Assembly: GCA_910577505.1 (NCBI GenBank)
Contig: CAJTLN010000003.1
Coordinates: 261,126-325,125, forward strand
Origin: an uncultured Bacilli bacterium
GTDB taxonomy: Bacteria; Bacillota_I; Bacilli_A; RF39; UBA660
Reading direction: 5' to 3'
DNA: 64,000 nt
Made by a program: the position numbers and the translations under genes. The notes under the pieces were generated by a model. The model was given only the letters and a program-made list of their open reading frames with translations. It was not told the DNA's origin and did no database searches. This document shows positions 35,008 through 43,600 of this stretch, one piece after another (position 1 is the stretch's first letter; each line of letters opens with the position of its first letter).

Positions 35008-35915
35008 TATTGAACGTTTTCCTTAACCCAAGAGATTAAATCTTCTTTAGACATAGTTCCAACATGATCAGATGTTACAATTCCTGCTTTGATTGTAAAA
35101 ATTGTTGGAGTAGATTTAAATGCATAATATGTTCTGAAGCGAGTTTCTTCTACTGAAGTTAATTCTGAAATATTAATTTTATATATTTTTTTGTTTTCAG
35201 ATTTAAATACTTCATCTAATGTTGGTTCAAAAGAAATACTTGCATAACATGTTTCACTTGCTACTAAAACAGCCATATCCTCTCTTGCTAATACTTTTTC
35301 TTCAAAACTATATAATGAAATTGTTTCGATATTTTCATATTCATTATCGTTTTTAACTGGTGTTTTTTCTTCTTCATTTTCTACTTCTTTAGAAGAACTA
35401 TATCTTTCAGAAACTTTTTTGTAAACATTGCTATCTAAAGTTTGATTGTTTTGAGATTCTTTTATAATATATGATCCCACATATATACCTGTTGCAACAA
35501 TAACAGCTATTATGAAGATTATTAATACTATTATTATGATTTTTTTTGTTTTACTTCTTTCAACTATTTTATCTTCTAAAACAACTTTATCTTCTTCTAA
35601 TTTATTTACTACATCTGAAATATTTTTACTTTCTCTTCCGTCAAAAATTATTGTTTTTTCTAAGTCTTTTGTTTCATTTTTTTCTAATGTCTCTTTTTCT
35701 TTCTTAGGAGATTTTTCAACACTTTTTTCAGGTTTTTTTACTTCTTTTTTAGTTTCTTTTATAACTTTTGATTCGGCTGTTTTTCCTTTACTTTTACTAG
35801 GCTTTTTTGTTGTTTTCTTGTTAGTACTTTTAGTAGCTGTTTTTTTTGTTGTTGTTTTCTTTGTTGTAGTTTCATTTTCCTTTTTAGTTGTTACTTTCTT
35901 TTTATTTTCTTCCAT
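35007..35915 (-). CDS. Membrane-anchored thioredoxin-like protein with basic Lys/Thr tail
   Basis: A 302-residue protein in three parts: a basic low-complexity N-terminus of Lys, Thr and Ser (KKTTTKKTATKSTNKKTTK style, about 1-95), one membrane segment (IIIIVLIIFIIAVIVATGIY, about 130-152), and an extracytoplasmic thioredoxin-like domain. That domain has VLVASETCYAS in place of the CxxC site, so one Cys is left (CxxS), and a cis-Pro loop STPTIF. It resembles bacteriocin-accessory thioredoxin-like proteins by pattern. A monothiol role is inferred. The real start is the ATG at 35915, with AGGTGAT five bases upstream. Confidence 0.78.
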   Translation of the reverse strand: MEENKKKVTTKKENETTTKKTTTKKTATKSTNKKTTKKPSKSKGKTAESKVIKETKKEVKKPEKSVEKSPKKEKETLEKNETKDLEKTIIFDGRESKNISDVVNKLEEDKVVLEDKIVERSKTKKIIIIVLIIFIIAVIVATGIYVGSYIIKESQNNQTLDSNVYKKVSERYSSSKEVENEEEKTPVKNDNEYENIETISLYSFEEKVLAREDMAVLVASETCYASISFEPTLDEVFKSENKKIYKINISELTSVEETRFRTYYAFKSTPTIFTIKAGIVTSDHVGTMSKEDLISWVKENVQ

Positions 35916-35969
35916 CTTAATCACCTATACTTATATTTTATATTCTATCATCTTTTACAAATAAAAAAA

Positions 35970-35988
35970 AGGCTTTTTTATTAAGCCT
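35970..35988 (-). terminator. Intrinsic terminator after the cyclophilin gene
   Basis: A six-bp stem AGGCTT / AAGCCT with a T run (A8 on the plus strand at 35963-35970) downstream in minus sense; it overlaps the stop at 35981. Confidence 0.7.
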
Positions 35989-36676
35989 CTTCAATTGTTA
36001 TAAATCTAATTGTTTTTATTTTTTGATTTTTTACTGGTTTATCATAAGCATCAGTTTCTACTGAAGCAATTTGATCTACAACATCTAACCCAGCAAAAAC
36101 GCGACCAAAAGAAGCGTATTTTCCATTTAAATGTGATGAATCTTTATGAACAATAAAGAATTGACTTGAAGCAGAATTTTTATCATTACTTCTTGCCATA
36201 GATAAAACTCCTCTAGTATGTTCCATATCATTTTTTATACCGTTTGAACTAAATTCACCTTTTATAGTTTCATCAGAGCCATGATATCCTGTTCCTGTTG
36301 GATCTCCAGTTTGAATCATAAAATCTTTAATTACACGATGAAATATTAATCCATCATAGAAATGTTCTTGAACTAATTTTTGAAAATTCGATATAGTAAT
36401 TGGAGTTTCTTTATTTGATAAAACAGCAAGCATTATTCCTCCGTTTTCCATTTCTATTTTAACACGACTTGTTTTTTCATCTGTTTCAGTAAATGTATAC
36501 TTTTCTAATGTACCTTTTTTTATTGTTCCATCTTCATTTTTTTCAATAATGATTATGTCTTGTTTTATTTCTTCTGTCATATTCTTATTCTCACTTTCTT
36601 CTTCCTTGCTTTTACAAGAAACTATTGTTAACAAAGCAATAAATAACAAAATTAATTTAAATATCTTTTTCTTCAT
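35981..36676 (-). CDS. Cyclophilin-type peptidyl-prolyl isomerase, lipoprotein
   Basis: A 231-residue exported foldase. The lipoprotein signal is KKIFKLILLFIALLTIVSC (lipobox IVSC). The cyclophilin domain (about 70-228) has FYDGLIFHRVIKDFMIQTGDPTG, SMARSNDKNSASSQFFI and the closing FGRVFAGLDVVDQI, so the active-site Arg, Phe and Gln are kept. It should help fold proteins outside the membrane. The ORF is open to a GTG at 36685, which lies in the Shine-Dalgarno GGTGAT; the ATG at 36676 is the start. Confidence 0.94.
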   Translation of the reverse strand: MKKKIFKLILLFIALLTIVSCKSKEEESENKNMTEEIKQDIIIIEKNEDGTIKKGTLEKYTFTETDEKTSRVKIEMENGGIMLAVLSNKETPITISNFQKLVQEHFYDGLIFHRVIKDFMIQTGDPTGTGYHGSDETIKGEFSSNGIKNDMEHTRGVLSMARSNDKNSASSQFFIVHKDSSHLNGKYASFGRVFAGLDVVDQIASVETDAYDKPVKNQKIKTIRFITIEEA

Positions 36677-36705
36677 TTTTATCACCTTTATAATAATAAC
36701 ATTTA

Positions 36706-37413
36706 TTATTTTCTTTTTAAAGTATTTAAATAATCTTTCTCTTCTTTAGATATACGATATGATTCTCTTATTTTATTAATAGATTTATTTTGAGTAAATT
36801 TGTTTAATTTATTTTTTATTAAAAATTTTGTTGTTTCTTTAGGATATTTTATATATAGCTCACATATTAACCAAGCTTCAGCCATATTAACGTAATATTT
36901 ATCTGTTTTGATATTATTTAATACTTTGAATATTTCTTTAAGATAAGTTTCCTCTAAAAAATGAGATAAAATAATTATTAATCCTACTCTACTTATGAAT
37001 TCTTCTTTACTTAGTGAAAGTTCTATGGCTATTTTAAAATATTTATCTTTATTATTCCTTACTTGTTTTATGCTATTACAAAAAGAATCACAAAGACTCC
37101 AATCATCAATAAATTTTATGTGTTGAATAAAATATTCATCGAAAAGATTTTCGTCTTTAATACTAGCTACAACAAAGCCATTAACCATTACTTCTTCATA
37201 ATATTTGTTTTGAGTTATTTCTAAAAATGATGAAATATTTGTCTTACTAATTTGTTTTGCAATACTTCGAAGTTTTGGTATTCTAATGCCAAGCATTTTA
37301 TACTTTGTAAATATTAGTTTACCTTGAAAGTCTTTATAATTTTGATCTTTTAAACTTTCTAGATATTTAATATATTCTTGGTATGTTTGAGTATTCCAAG
37401 TTGTTGGTATCAT
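36706..37413 (-). CDS. AlkD-like DNA alkylation repair protein
   Basis: A 235-residue all-helical HEAT-repeat protein of the AlkC/AlkD DNA glycosylase family. Recognisable parts are KYKMLGIRIPKLRSIAKQI (near 43), IDDWSLCDSFC (near 115, with the catalytic-type Asp), YVNMAEAWLICELYIKYP and NKSINKIRESYRI at the end. AlkD removes bulky alkylated bases from DNA. The ATG overlaps the stop of the upstream ParB-fold gene (ATGA), so the two are coupled. Confidence 0.88.
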   Translation of the reverse strand: MIPTTWNTQTYQEYIKYLESLKDQNYKDFQGKLIFTKYKMLGIRIPKLRSIAKQISKTNISSFLEITQNKYYEEVMVNGFVVASIKDENLFDEYFIQHIKFIDDWSLCDSFCNSIKQVRNNKDKYFKIAIELSLSKEEFISRVGLIIILSHFLEETYLKEIFKVLNNIKTDKYYVNMAEAWLICELYIKYPKETTKFLIKNKLNKFTQNKSINKIRESYRISKEEKDYLNTLKRK

Positions 37414-38153
37414 TTATTTTTGTTCCTTTCTACTTCTTTTTTTATTTCTTTTAACACTTCATCAAGATTGCTATCTTTAGTTATTTTCGTTTTTGATGCT
37501 ATGTGAAGTATTATTGGATTATTAGGATTAGAATCTAATAATTTAAATTCAGGGATTATCCCAACTTCATCTTCACTATATAAATTGTTTATGACACAAA
37601 ATTTAACAAATCTTGATACAAAGTCTAAATCATTGGGAATAGTTCTTACAATGGTTGGAATTTTTCCTTTAAAGTTTTCTGGTAATTTGTTTTGAGATTT
37701 TAAGATATGATAATGTAAATATAAACAAGAGAAACGATGATGACCATCAGCTAAATAATATTTACCATCTTTTTCAAATGTCTTTAAAGAATTGGGACCT
37801 TCTTCAAATATAGCCATAGGATTTACTAAATATTTTTCTAGGTTTTCTTTAGTTATGCCATTATATAGAAAATTTGCAAGCCATGTTTTTAGTTCATAAT
37901 TACGATAATCATGTGAACCAACAACATCTTCAATACCTATTTCTTTTTCTTCATTCGACCATACCAGTTCAAAAAAATTATACACATCAGGTGAAATATC
38001 AGCAGCAACAAGTGGAGTAACTACTTCATCTGGTAAATAAATATATGCATCGTCTTCTTGGGCGTTTAATTTTCTAAAAACATTTATAAAATAACTTCTA
38101 TCACGTTGATAAGATTCTTTTGGAATAAATTCTTCTTTTTTTAATTTGTACAT
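37410..38153 (-). CDS. ParB/sulfiredoxin-fold protein with DGHHR motif
   Basis: A 247-residue protein without signal or membrane segment. The centre FEKDGKYYLADGHHRFSCLYL (near 130) has the G-x-x-DGHHR motif of the ParB/Srx nucleotide-binding fold; the rest is not recognised. It has no helix-turn-helix. It could bind a nucleotide or DNA. The gene ends in an ATGA overlap with the AlkD-like gene, and the pair has its own promoter, suggesting joint action, possibly in DNA repair. The ATG at 38153 is preferred to the GTG at 38162, which lies in the Shine-Dalgarno AAGGTGAT. Confidence 0.72.
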   Translation of the reverse strand: MYKLKKEEFIPKESYQRDRSYFINVFRKLNAQEDDAYIYLPDEVVTPLVAADISPDVYNFFELVWSNEEKEIGIEDVVGSHDYRNYELKTWLANFLYNGITKENLEKYLVNPMAIFEEGPNSLKTFEKDGKYYLADGHHRFSCLYLHYHILKSQNKLPENFKGKIPTIVRTIPNDLDFVSRFVKFCVINNLYSEDEVGIIPEFKLLDSNPNNPIILHIASKTKITKDSNLDEVLKEIKKEVERNKNK

Positions 38154-38169
38154 TTGTATCACCTTTTTT

Positions 38170-38198
38170 AGTATAACTAATTATAAGATTTTTGGCAA
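38170..38198 (-). promoter_or_regulatory. Promoter of the ParB-fold/AlkD operon
   Basis: TTGCCA (38198-38193) and TATACT (38175-38170) on the minus strand, 17-base spacer, close to the ATG at 38153. The stretch 38199-38333 between it and the tRNA promoter is AT-rich with a repeated AAATAGCA and no gene. Confidence 0.75.
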
Positions 38199-38333
38199 TT
38201 TATTACTACACATGCACTTTGTCTTGTTAATAAAAATAAATAGCAATAATCTCATGGAAAAGCATAAAATGGCAATAAATAGCATGTTTTAGGCTTTTTT
38301 CTCACAAATTAATGAAATTTCTTTAAAAAATGC

Positions 38334-38362
38334 TTGCATAGAGAAAAAATATATGATATTAT
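38334..38362 (+). promoter_or_regulatory. Promoter of the tRNA-Ala gene
   Basis: TTGCAT (38334-38339) and TATTAT (38357-38362) with a 17-base spacer, twelve bases before the tRNA. Confidence 0.75.
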
Positions 38363-38374
38363 TGATTTGTTCTT

Positions 38375-38451
38375 GGGGGATTAGCTCAGCTGGCTAGAGC
38401 ACCTGCCCTGCACGCAGGGGGTCGCGGGTTCGAATCCCACATCCTCCACCA
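38375..38451 (+). tRNA. tRNA-Ala (anticodon TGC)
   Basis: A 77-base cloverleaf with encoded CCA. The acceptor GGGGGAT pairs with ATCCTCC (one G-U), the D arm is GCTC...GAGC, the anticodon stem is CCTGC/GCAGG and the T loop is TTCGAAT. The anticodon loop is CCTGCAC, placing TGC at 34-36. Two oddities: position 33 is C instead of the near-universal T, and the T stem GCGGG/CCCAC has a C-A mismatch at 50-64. The first would disturb the U-turn. It has its own promoter and terminator. Confidence 0.93.
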
Positions 38452-38461
38452 TTGAACAATT

Positions 38462-38484
38462 AAAGCCTTTTAAAGGCTTTTTTT
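38462..38484 (+). terminator. Intrinsic terminator after tRNA-Ala
   Basis: AAAGCC / GGCTTT stem with extra A-T pairs, then T7; 11 bases after the tRNA. Confidence 0.85.
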
Positions 38485-38562
38485 CTTTTGCTAAAATATG
38501 TAATTATTATATCTTAAATTACTAATATATGTTACAATAAGCATTAAAAGCGAGGTTCTTAT

Positions 38563-39796
38563 ATGAATATATTAGAAAGATTTTTAAAATATGTATCAAT
38601 TGATACTACTTCTGACTCTGCTAAAGAAAATGAAACTCCTGGTACCAAAAATCAAAGAAAGTTAGCTTAGATACTAGTAGATGAATTAATAGATCTAAAC
38701 TTAGATTCAATTTATTATGATAGTGAACATTGCTATGTTTATGCTAGATTAGATGGCGATAGTAATTTACCTAGTTTAGGTTTTATAGCACATATGGATA
38801 CTTCTGAAGATTCTAAAGGGTGTGATATAAAACCTAATATAATAAGCAATTATAGTGGTGATGATATTACTCTTAATGAAACTACGACAATGAAGGTAAG
38901 CGATAATCCTGATTTAAAAAATCATATTGGTAAAACTTTAATTACGACTGATGGAACTACTCTTCTTGGCGCTGATGATAAAGCTGGTATTGCTGAAATT
39001 ATGGATATGCTACAGAGTTTATCTAGTACAGATTTAAAACATGGAGATATATTTATATGTTTTACACCAGATGAAGAAATTGGAAATGGTACTAAATATT
39101 TAGATAAAAAATATTTTAATCCAAATTTTTCTTATACTGTTGATGGAAGTGCAGTTGGCGAATTCTCATATGAAAATTTTAATGCAGCATCTGCGACAAT
39201 AAATATAAAAGGTGTTGTTCATCATCTTGGCTATGCAAAAGATAAATTAATTAATGCAATCCATATAGCAACGACTATAAATTCTTTATTGCCTAATGAA
39301 GTTCCTGAAAATAGTGAAAAACGTGAAGGATATTTTTGCTTAATGAATATTTCTGGAGATTTAAATGAGGCAAATATGAAATTTCTTATAAGAGATTTTG
39401 ATAGAGGAAATTTTGAAAAAAGAAAAAAACATTTTGCAATCCATTGTAGAAAAACTTAATCAAAAATATAATAATTGTATTAACTTGGATATAAAAGATT
39501 CATATTATAATATGTTAGAAGTTATTGAAAAAGACCCTACATTAATTTCCAAAACAATAAGGGCAATAAAGGAAGTTCATGTTGAACCTTTTATTTTACC
39601 TATTAGAGGTGGAACTGATGGTTGTCAAATAAGTTATGATGGTATTCCATGTCCTAATTTAGGAGCTGGAGGACATAACTTTCATAGTGTGTATGAATAT
39701 GTTTGCTTAGAAGATATGATTAAAATATCTGAAATATTAATTTCTATAGTAAGAGGGTTTTCATTGGAAAATAAACATAAAAAAATAAAGAACTAA
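38563..39796 (+). pseudogene. pepT: Peptidase T, broken by a stop codon and a frameshift
   Basis: A tripeptidase of the M20 family; read across its two lesions the gene covers the full family length. Frame 1 starts at 38563 with MNILERFLKYVSIDTTSD. It meets TAG at 38668-38670 in KLA-TAG-ILVDELI (a Gln codon CAG in relatives would be one change away). It continues with the zinc-site motifs IAHMDTSED, LLGADDKAGIAEI and FTPDEEIGNGT to about 39430. An extra A in the run A7 (39423-39429) then shifts the frame; the +1 frame goes on from KKEKNILQSIVEKLNQKY to GGTDGCQISYDG and GGHNFHSVYEYV. Both breaks must be overcome to make enzyme, so it is probably a pseudogene. Confidence 0.9.
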
Positions 39797-39824
39797 ATTA
39801 TTTGCGTATATAAGGAGTATAAAA

Positions 39825-40634
39825 ATGAATAAAATACAAAATGATAAGAATGACTTAACAAGAGATATAAGAGAAATGAAAAATGGAAGCATTGAGCAAA
39901 TGTGTTTAATTACTTTTTATAGTTTAGGCTCTTATTTCAAATCACTTTTTACTTTTGGCAGTTCAAATAAAGTAACTCGTGATAGTTTAAATATAATAAA
40001 AGAGATGTTTTCTATACTAAGAACTGAAAGATCTTTACTAAATTTCATATTAAAGAATATTGATAGTTTTGATGTTAATGCTGCTCAAGATGTCGTTAGA
40101 ATGCTCGATGATGTTAATGATGATACTGTAAGATATTATTATAATCTTATTGACGATATCGAAGATGCTGCAGAATTTGAACAAGAATATAGAGGATATA
40201 GACCAAGAAATGGCTATCCTACTTTAATTGAAGATAACACCTATTCTGGGAAAGTTATTGCTCTTAGTGAAAATTTAGAAGATTTAAAGTCTTTTTTAGG
40301 ATTTGAAGATGATTTTTGGGAATTTATAAAAGATAAAACTAAAAAAGTTGATACAAGTGTTGATATAATGGATAAGATGGTATATGCTATTCCGATTTGT
40401 AATCATGAAGGATTAATTGTCAGTTTGCAATTAATGTTGCCTAAAGTTTATAACTTAGAGTCTGCTTTAATAGCTATTAGAGTTTATAAAAAGGCTTATG
40501 AAATATATAAATTGATTGGCAAAAAATTAGAAAATGAAATTATAAGTGATGCCAATCAACTTCAAGATGTATATAAAAAAGAATATCTTCCGCGAAAAGC
40601 AAAAGATATTTTAGGATTAAAATATGTGAAGTAA
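39825..40634 (+). CDS. Unknown soluble helical protein
   Basis: Not recognised. The 269 residues are predicted helical and charged, with no signal peptide or membrane segment. An Asp-rich middle (MLDDVNDDTVRYYYNLIDDIEDAAEFEQEY, in two halves around residue 95) precedes a Gly/Pro/Tyr spot (RGYRPRNGYP) and a C-terminal helix bundle. AAGGAG lies seven bases before the ATG. It follows the pepT remnant in the same direction, only 28 bases away, and ends in a strong hairpin. No function can be offered. Confidence 0.65.
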   Translation: MNKIQNDKNDLTRDIREMKNGSIEQMCLITFYSLGSYFKSLFTFGSSNKVTRDSLNIIKEMFSILRTERSLLNFILKNIDSFDVNAAQDVVRMLDDVNDDTVRYYYNLIDDIEDAAEFEQEYRGYRPRNGYPTLIEDNTYSGKVIALSENLEDLKSFLGFEDDFWEFIKDKTKKVDTSVDIMDKMVYAIPICNHEGLIVSLQLMLPKVYNLESALIAIRVYKKAYEIYKLIGKKLENEIISDANQLQDVYKKEYLPRKAKDILGLKYVK

Positions 40635-40652
40635 TAATACTTCACATATTTT
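40619..40652. terminator. Bidirectional intrinsic terminator
   Basis: A perfect 15-bp inverted repeat (AAAATATGTGAAGTA / TACTTCACATATTTT) with loop ATAA at the stop of the unknown gene ending at 40634. Confidence 0.85.
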
Positions 40653-40662
40653 ATTTTAATAA

Positions 40663-40690
40663 AAAAAGGTGCTATAATATGCACCTTTTT
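40663..40690 (-). terminator. Intrinsic terminator after rpoC
   Basis: AAAAAGGTGC / GCACCTTTTT stem of 10 bp with an 8-base loop, 2 bases past the rpoC stop at 40692. Confidence 0.85.
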
Positions 40691-40691
40691 A

Positions 40692-43600
40692 TTAGCTTAA
40701 TTGTTCTGCTAAATCAGATTCAACTGATTCTACTTCTTGAGTAATTTCATTTTCCAATTCCATAGCAGCTACTTCTTCTCTGATTTCTTCATCATCGATA
40801 AGTTGTTCTTCTAGGAATTCACTTGGTTCATCACTCATAAATTCTTTTTCAAGCATCATTTCAATATTGCTATATTGTCTTGCGCCTGTACCTGCTGGGA
40901 TTAATTTACCAATAATAACATTTTCTTTTAATCCACGTAATTCATCAGTTTTACCTTTTATTGCTGCATCAGTTAAAACTCTTGTAGTTTCTTGGAATGA
41001 TGCTGCAGATAGCCATGAATCAGTTTCTAGAGATGATTTAGTAATACCAAGCATTATAGGACGACCTGTTGCTGGTACTCCACCATTTAAGATAACTGGT
41101 TTGTTAGCCGCATTGAAGTCGTGCAATGATACAGATAGACCTTCAACAAGTCCAGTATCTCCACCATCAACAATTTTCATTTTAGAAATCATACGACGTA
41201 CAATAACTTCGATATGTTTATCTGAGATATCAACACCTTGTGATTTATAAACTTTTTGAATTTCTTTTAAGATATAACTTTCAGCAGTGATTGGGTCTGT
41301 AACAGCTAGTAATTCTTTTGGACTTACTGAACCTTCTGTTAATTGTTCACCTGCTACAACATTTTGACCAACTTCCACACGAACTTTAGAGTTATATAAT
41401 GTTGTATGTTCACGAGATTCAACATCGTTTTCAACAACAATTTTATGTTTTCCATTAGCTGCTTCAATGCTTACAACTTTACCTGCAATTTCAGATATTG
41501 TTGCTTTAGCTTTAGGATTACGAGCTTCGAATAATTCTTCAACACGTGGAAGACCTTGTGTGATATCGGCATCACCACCATGCGCAACACCTCCTGAGTG
41601 GAATGTACGCATTGTAAGTTGTGTACCTGGTTCACCAATTGATTGAGCAGCCATTACACCAACAGCTTCACCTGTTTCAACTAAGTTACCTGTTGCAAGG
41701 TTACGTCCATAACATTTTTGACAAACACCAAATTGACTCTTACATGTTAGCGCACTACGGATTTCAACTTTCTTGATTCCAGCTTTAACAATTTTCTTAG
41801 CAATATTTTCGTTTATCATTTCATTTTTATCAATAATTAGTTCTTTTGTTTCTGGATTAATTACTTTTGTTGCTGTATATCTACCAATAATACGATCTTC
41901 TAGTGATTCGATTACTGTTCCACTCTTTTCATCAATAAAGTCTTCAACTACGATACCTGAAATAGCACCACAGTCAGCTTCTTTAACGATTATATCTTGA
42001 GCTACATCAACTAAACGACGAGTCATATATCCTGAATCGGCAGTACGTAGAGCTGTATCAGCAGAACCTTTACGAGCACCATGTGTACTTAAGAAGAATT
42101 CAGACACATTTAAACCTTCGATAAAGTTTGATTTGATTGGAATTTCTACTGGTTGTCCGTTTGGTTTAGCCATTAAACCACGCATACCAGCAAGTTGTGT
42201 AAAGTTTCCCGCGTTACCACGAGCTCCAGAGTTCATCATCATGAATATTGGATTCTTATGATCTCCGCCACTAATTCCTTTTAATTCAGCTTCAACGTCA
42301 TCTTTTGTATCATTCCATACCTGAATGACATTATTGAATCTTTCTTCTTCTGTTATCAAACCTCTTTGGTATTGTTTATTAATCTTATCAACTTTAGCTT
42401 GAGCTTCTTCAATTTTTTCATTTTTATCTTTAGCTTCGATAATATCAAATGCAGAAACCGTAATACCAGCTATTGTTGAATATTTAAATCCTAAATCTTT
42501 CATTGCATCTAGAACTGCTGCTGTTTCAGTAGTTTTATAACGTTTGAAGATTTGAGCGATTATTTGAGATAAATTTTTCTTAACAAATGGTGTAACTGGT
42601 TCCATTTCAGCTATAGCAGCTTTAATGTCAGTTCCCATACTTAAGAAGAATTTACTTGGAGTAATATTTTCAATATTTTCTTTACTTGCTTCATTGATAT
42701 AAGGGAATGAATCAGGTAACATTTCATTGAATATTAACTTACCAGCAGTTGTTACAAGATATTTGCTCTTTTGATCATCAGTAAATAATTTGTATTTAAA
42801 TGAACTTACTGGAATAGCAATTCTTGTATGTAAAGTTATTTCTCTTCTTTCATAAGCCATAATAGCTTCGTTAGAATTCTTATAAACTTTACCTTCGTTT
42901 TCTTCACCTGGTTCTTCAATAGATAGATAGTAGTTACCTAATACCATATCTTGTGATGGTGTAACGATTGGTTTTCCTGATTTTGGGTCAAGAATGTTTT
43001 GAGCACCTAACATAAGAAGTCTTGCTTCTGCTTTAGCTTCTTCTGATAATGGTACGTGAACTGCCATTTGGTCACCATCGAAGTCAGCATTGAATCCTGT
43101 ACAAACTAAAGGGTGAAGACGAATAGCTTTACCACCAACTAGTTTTGGTTCAAATGCTTGAATACCAAGTCTATGTAGAGTTGGCGCACGGTTTAACATA
43201 ACTGGATGTTCTGTAATGCAATCCTCTACTACGTCCCAAACACATTCATCACGACTTTCAATTAATTTCTTAGCACCTTTAATATTGTGAGCTAAATCTC
43301 TTTCAACAAGTCCATTGATTACGTGTGGTTTAAATAATTCAAGAGCCATTTCTTTTGGAATACCACATTGATACATTTTTAAGTTTGGACCAACACAGAT
43401 AACTGAACGTCCAGAGTAGTCAACACGTTTTCCAAGTAAGTTTTGACGGAAACGACCTTGTTTACCTTTTAACATGCTAGATAAAGACTTAAGTGGTCTA
43501 TTACCAGCTGCTGTAATACTTCTTCCACGACGACCATTATCGAATAATGAGTCAACTGCTTCTTGAAGCATACGTTTTTCATTTTGTACGATGATAGTTG

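Noticed and set aside
35512..35964. 150-residue plus-strand ORF rich in Phe, Leu and Val.
   Set aside because: It mirrors the Lys/Thr/Glu-rich coding sequence of the thioredoxin-like gene on the minus strand.
38199..38333. Repeated AAATAGCA and AT-rich spacer before the tRNA as a possible small RNA or direct-repeat element.
   Set aside because: Only two or three short copies without regular spacing, and no promoter or terminator structure of its own.
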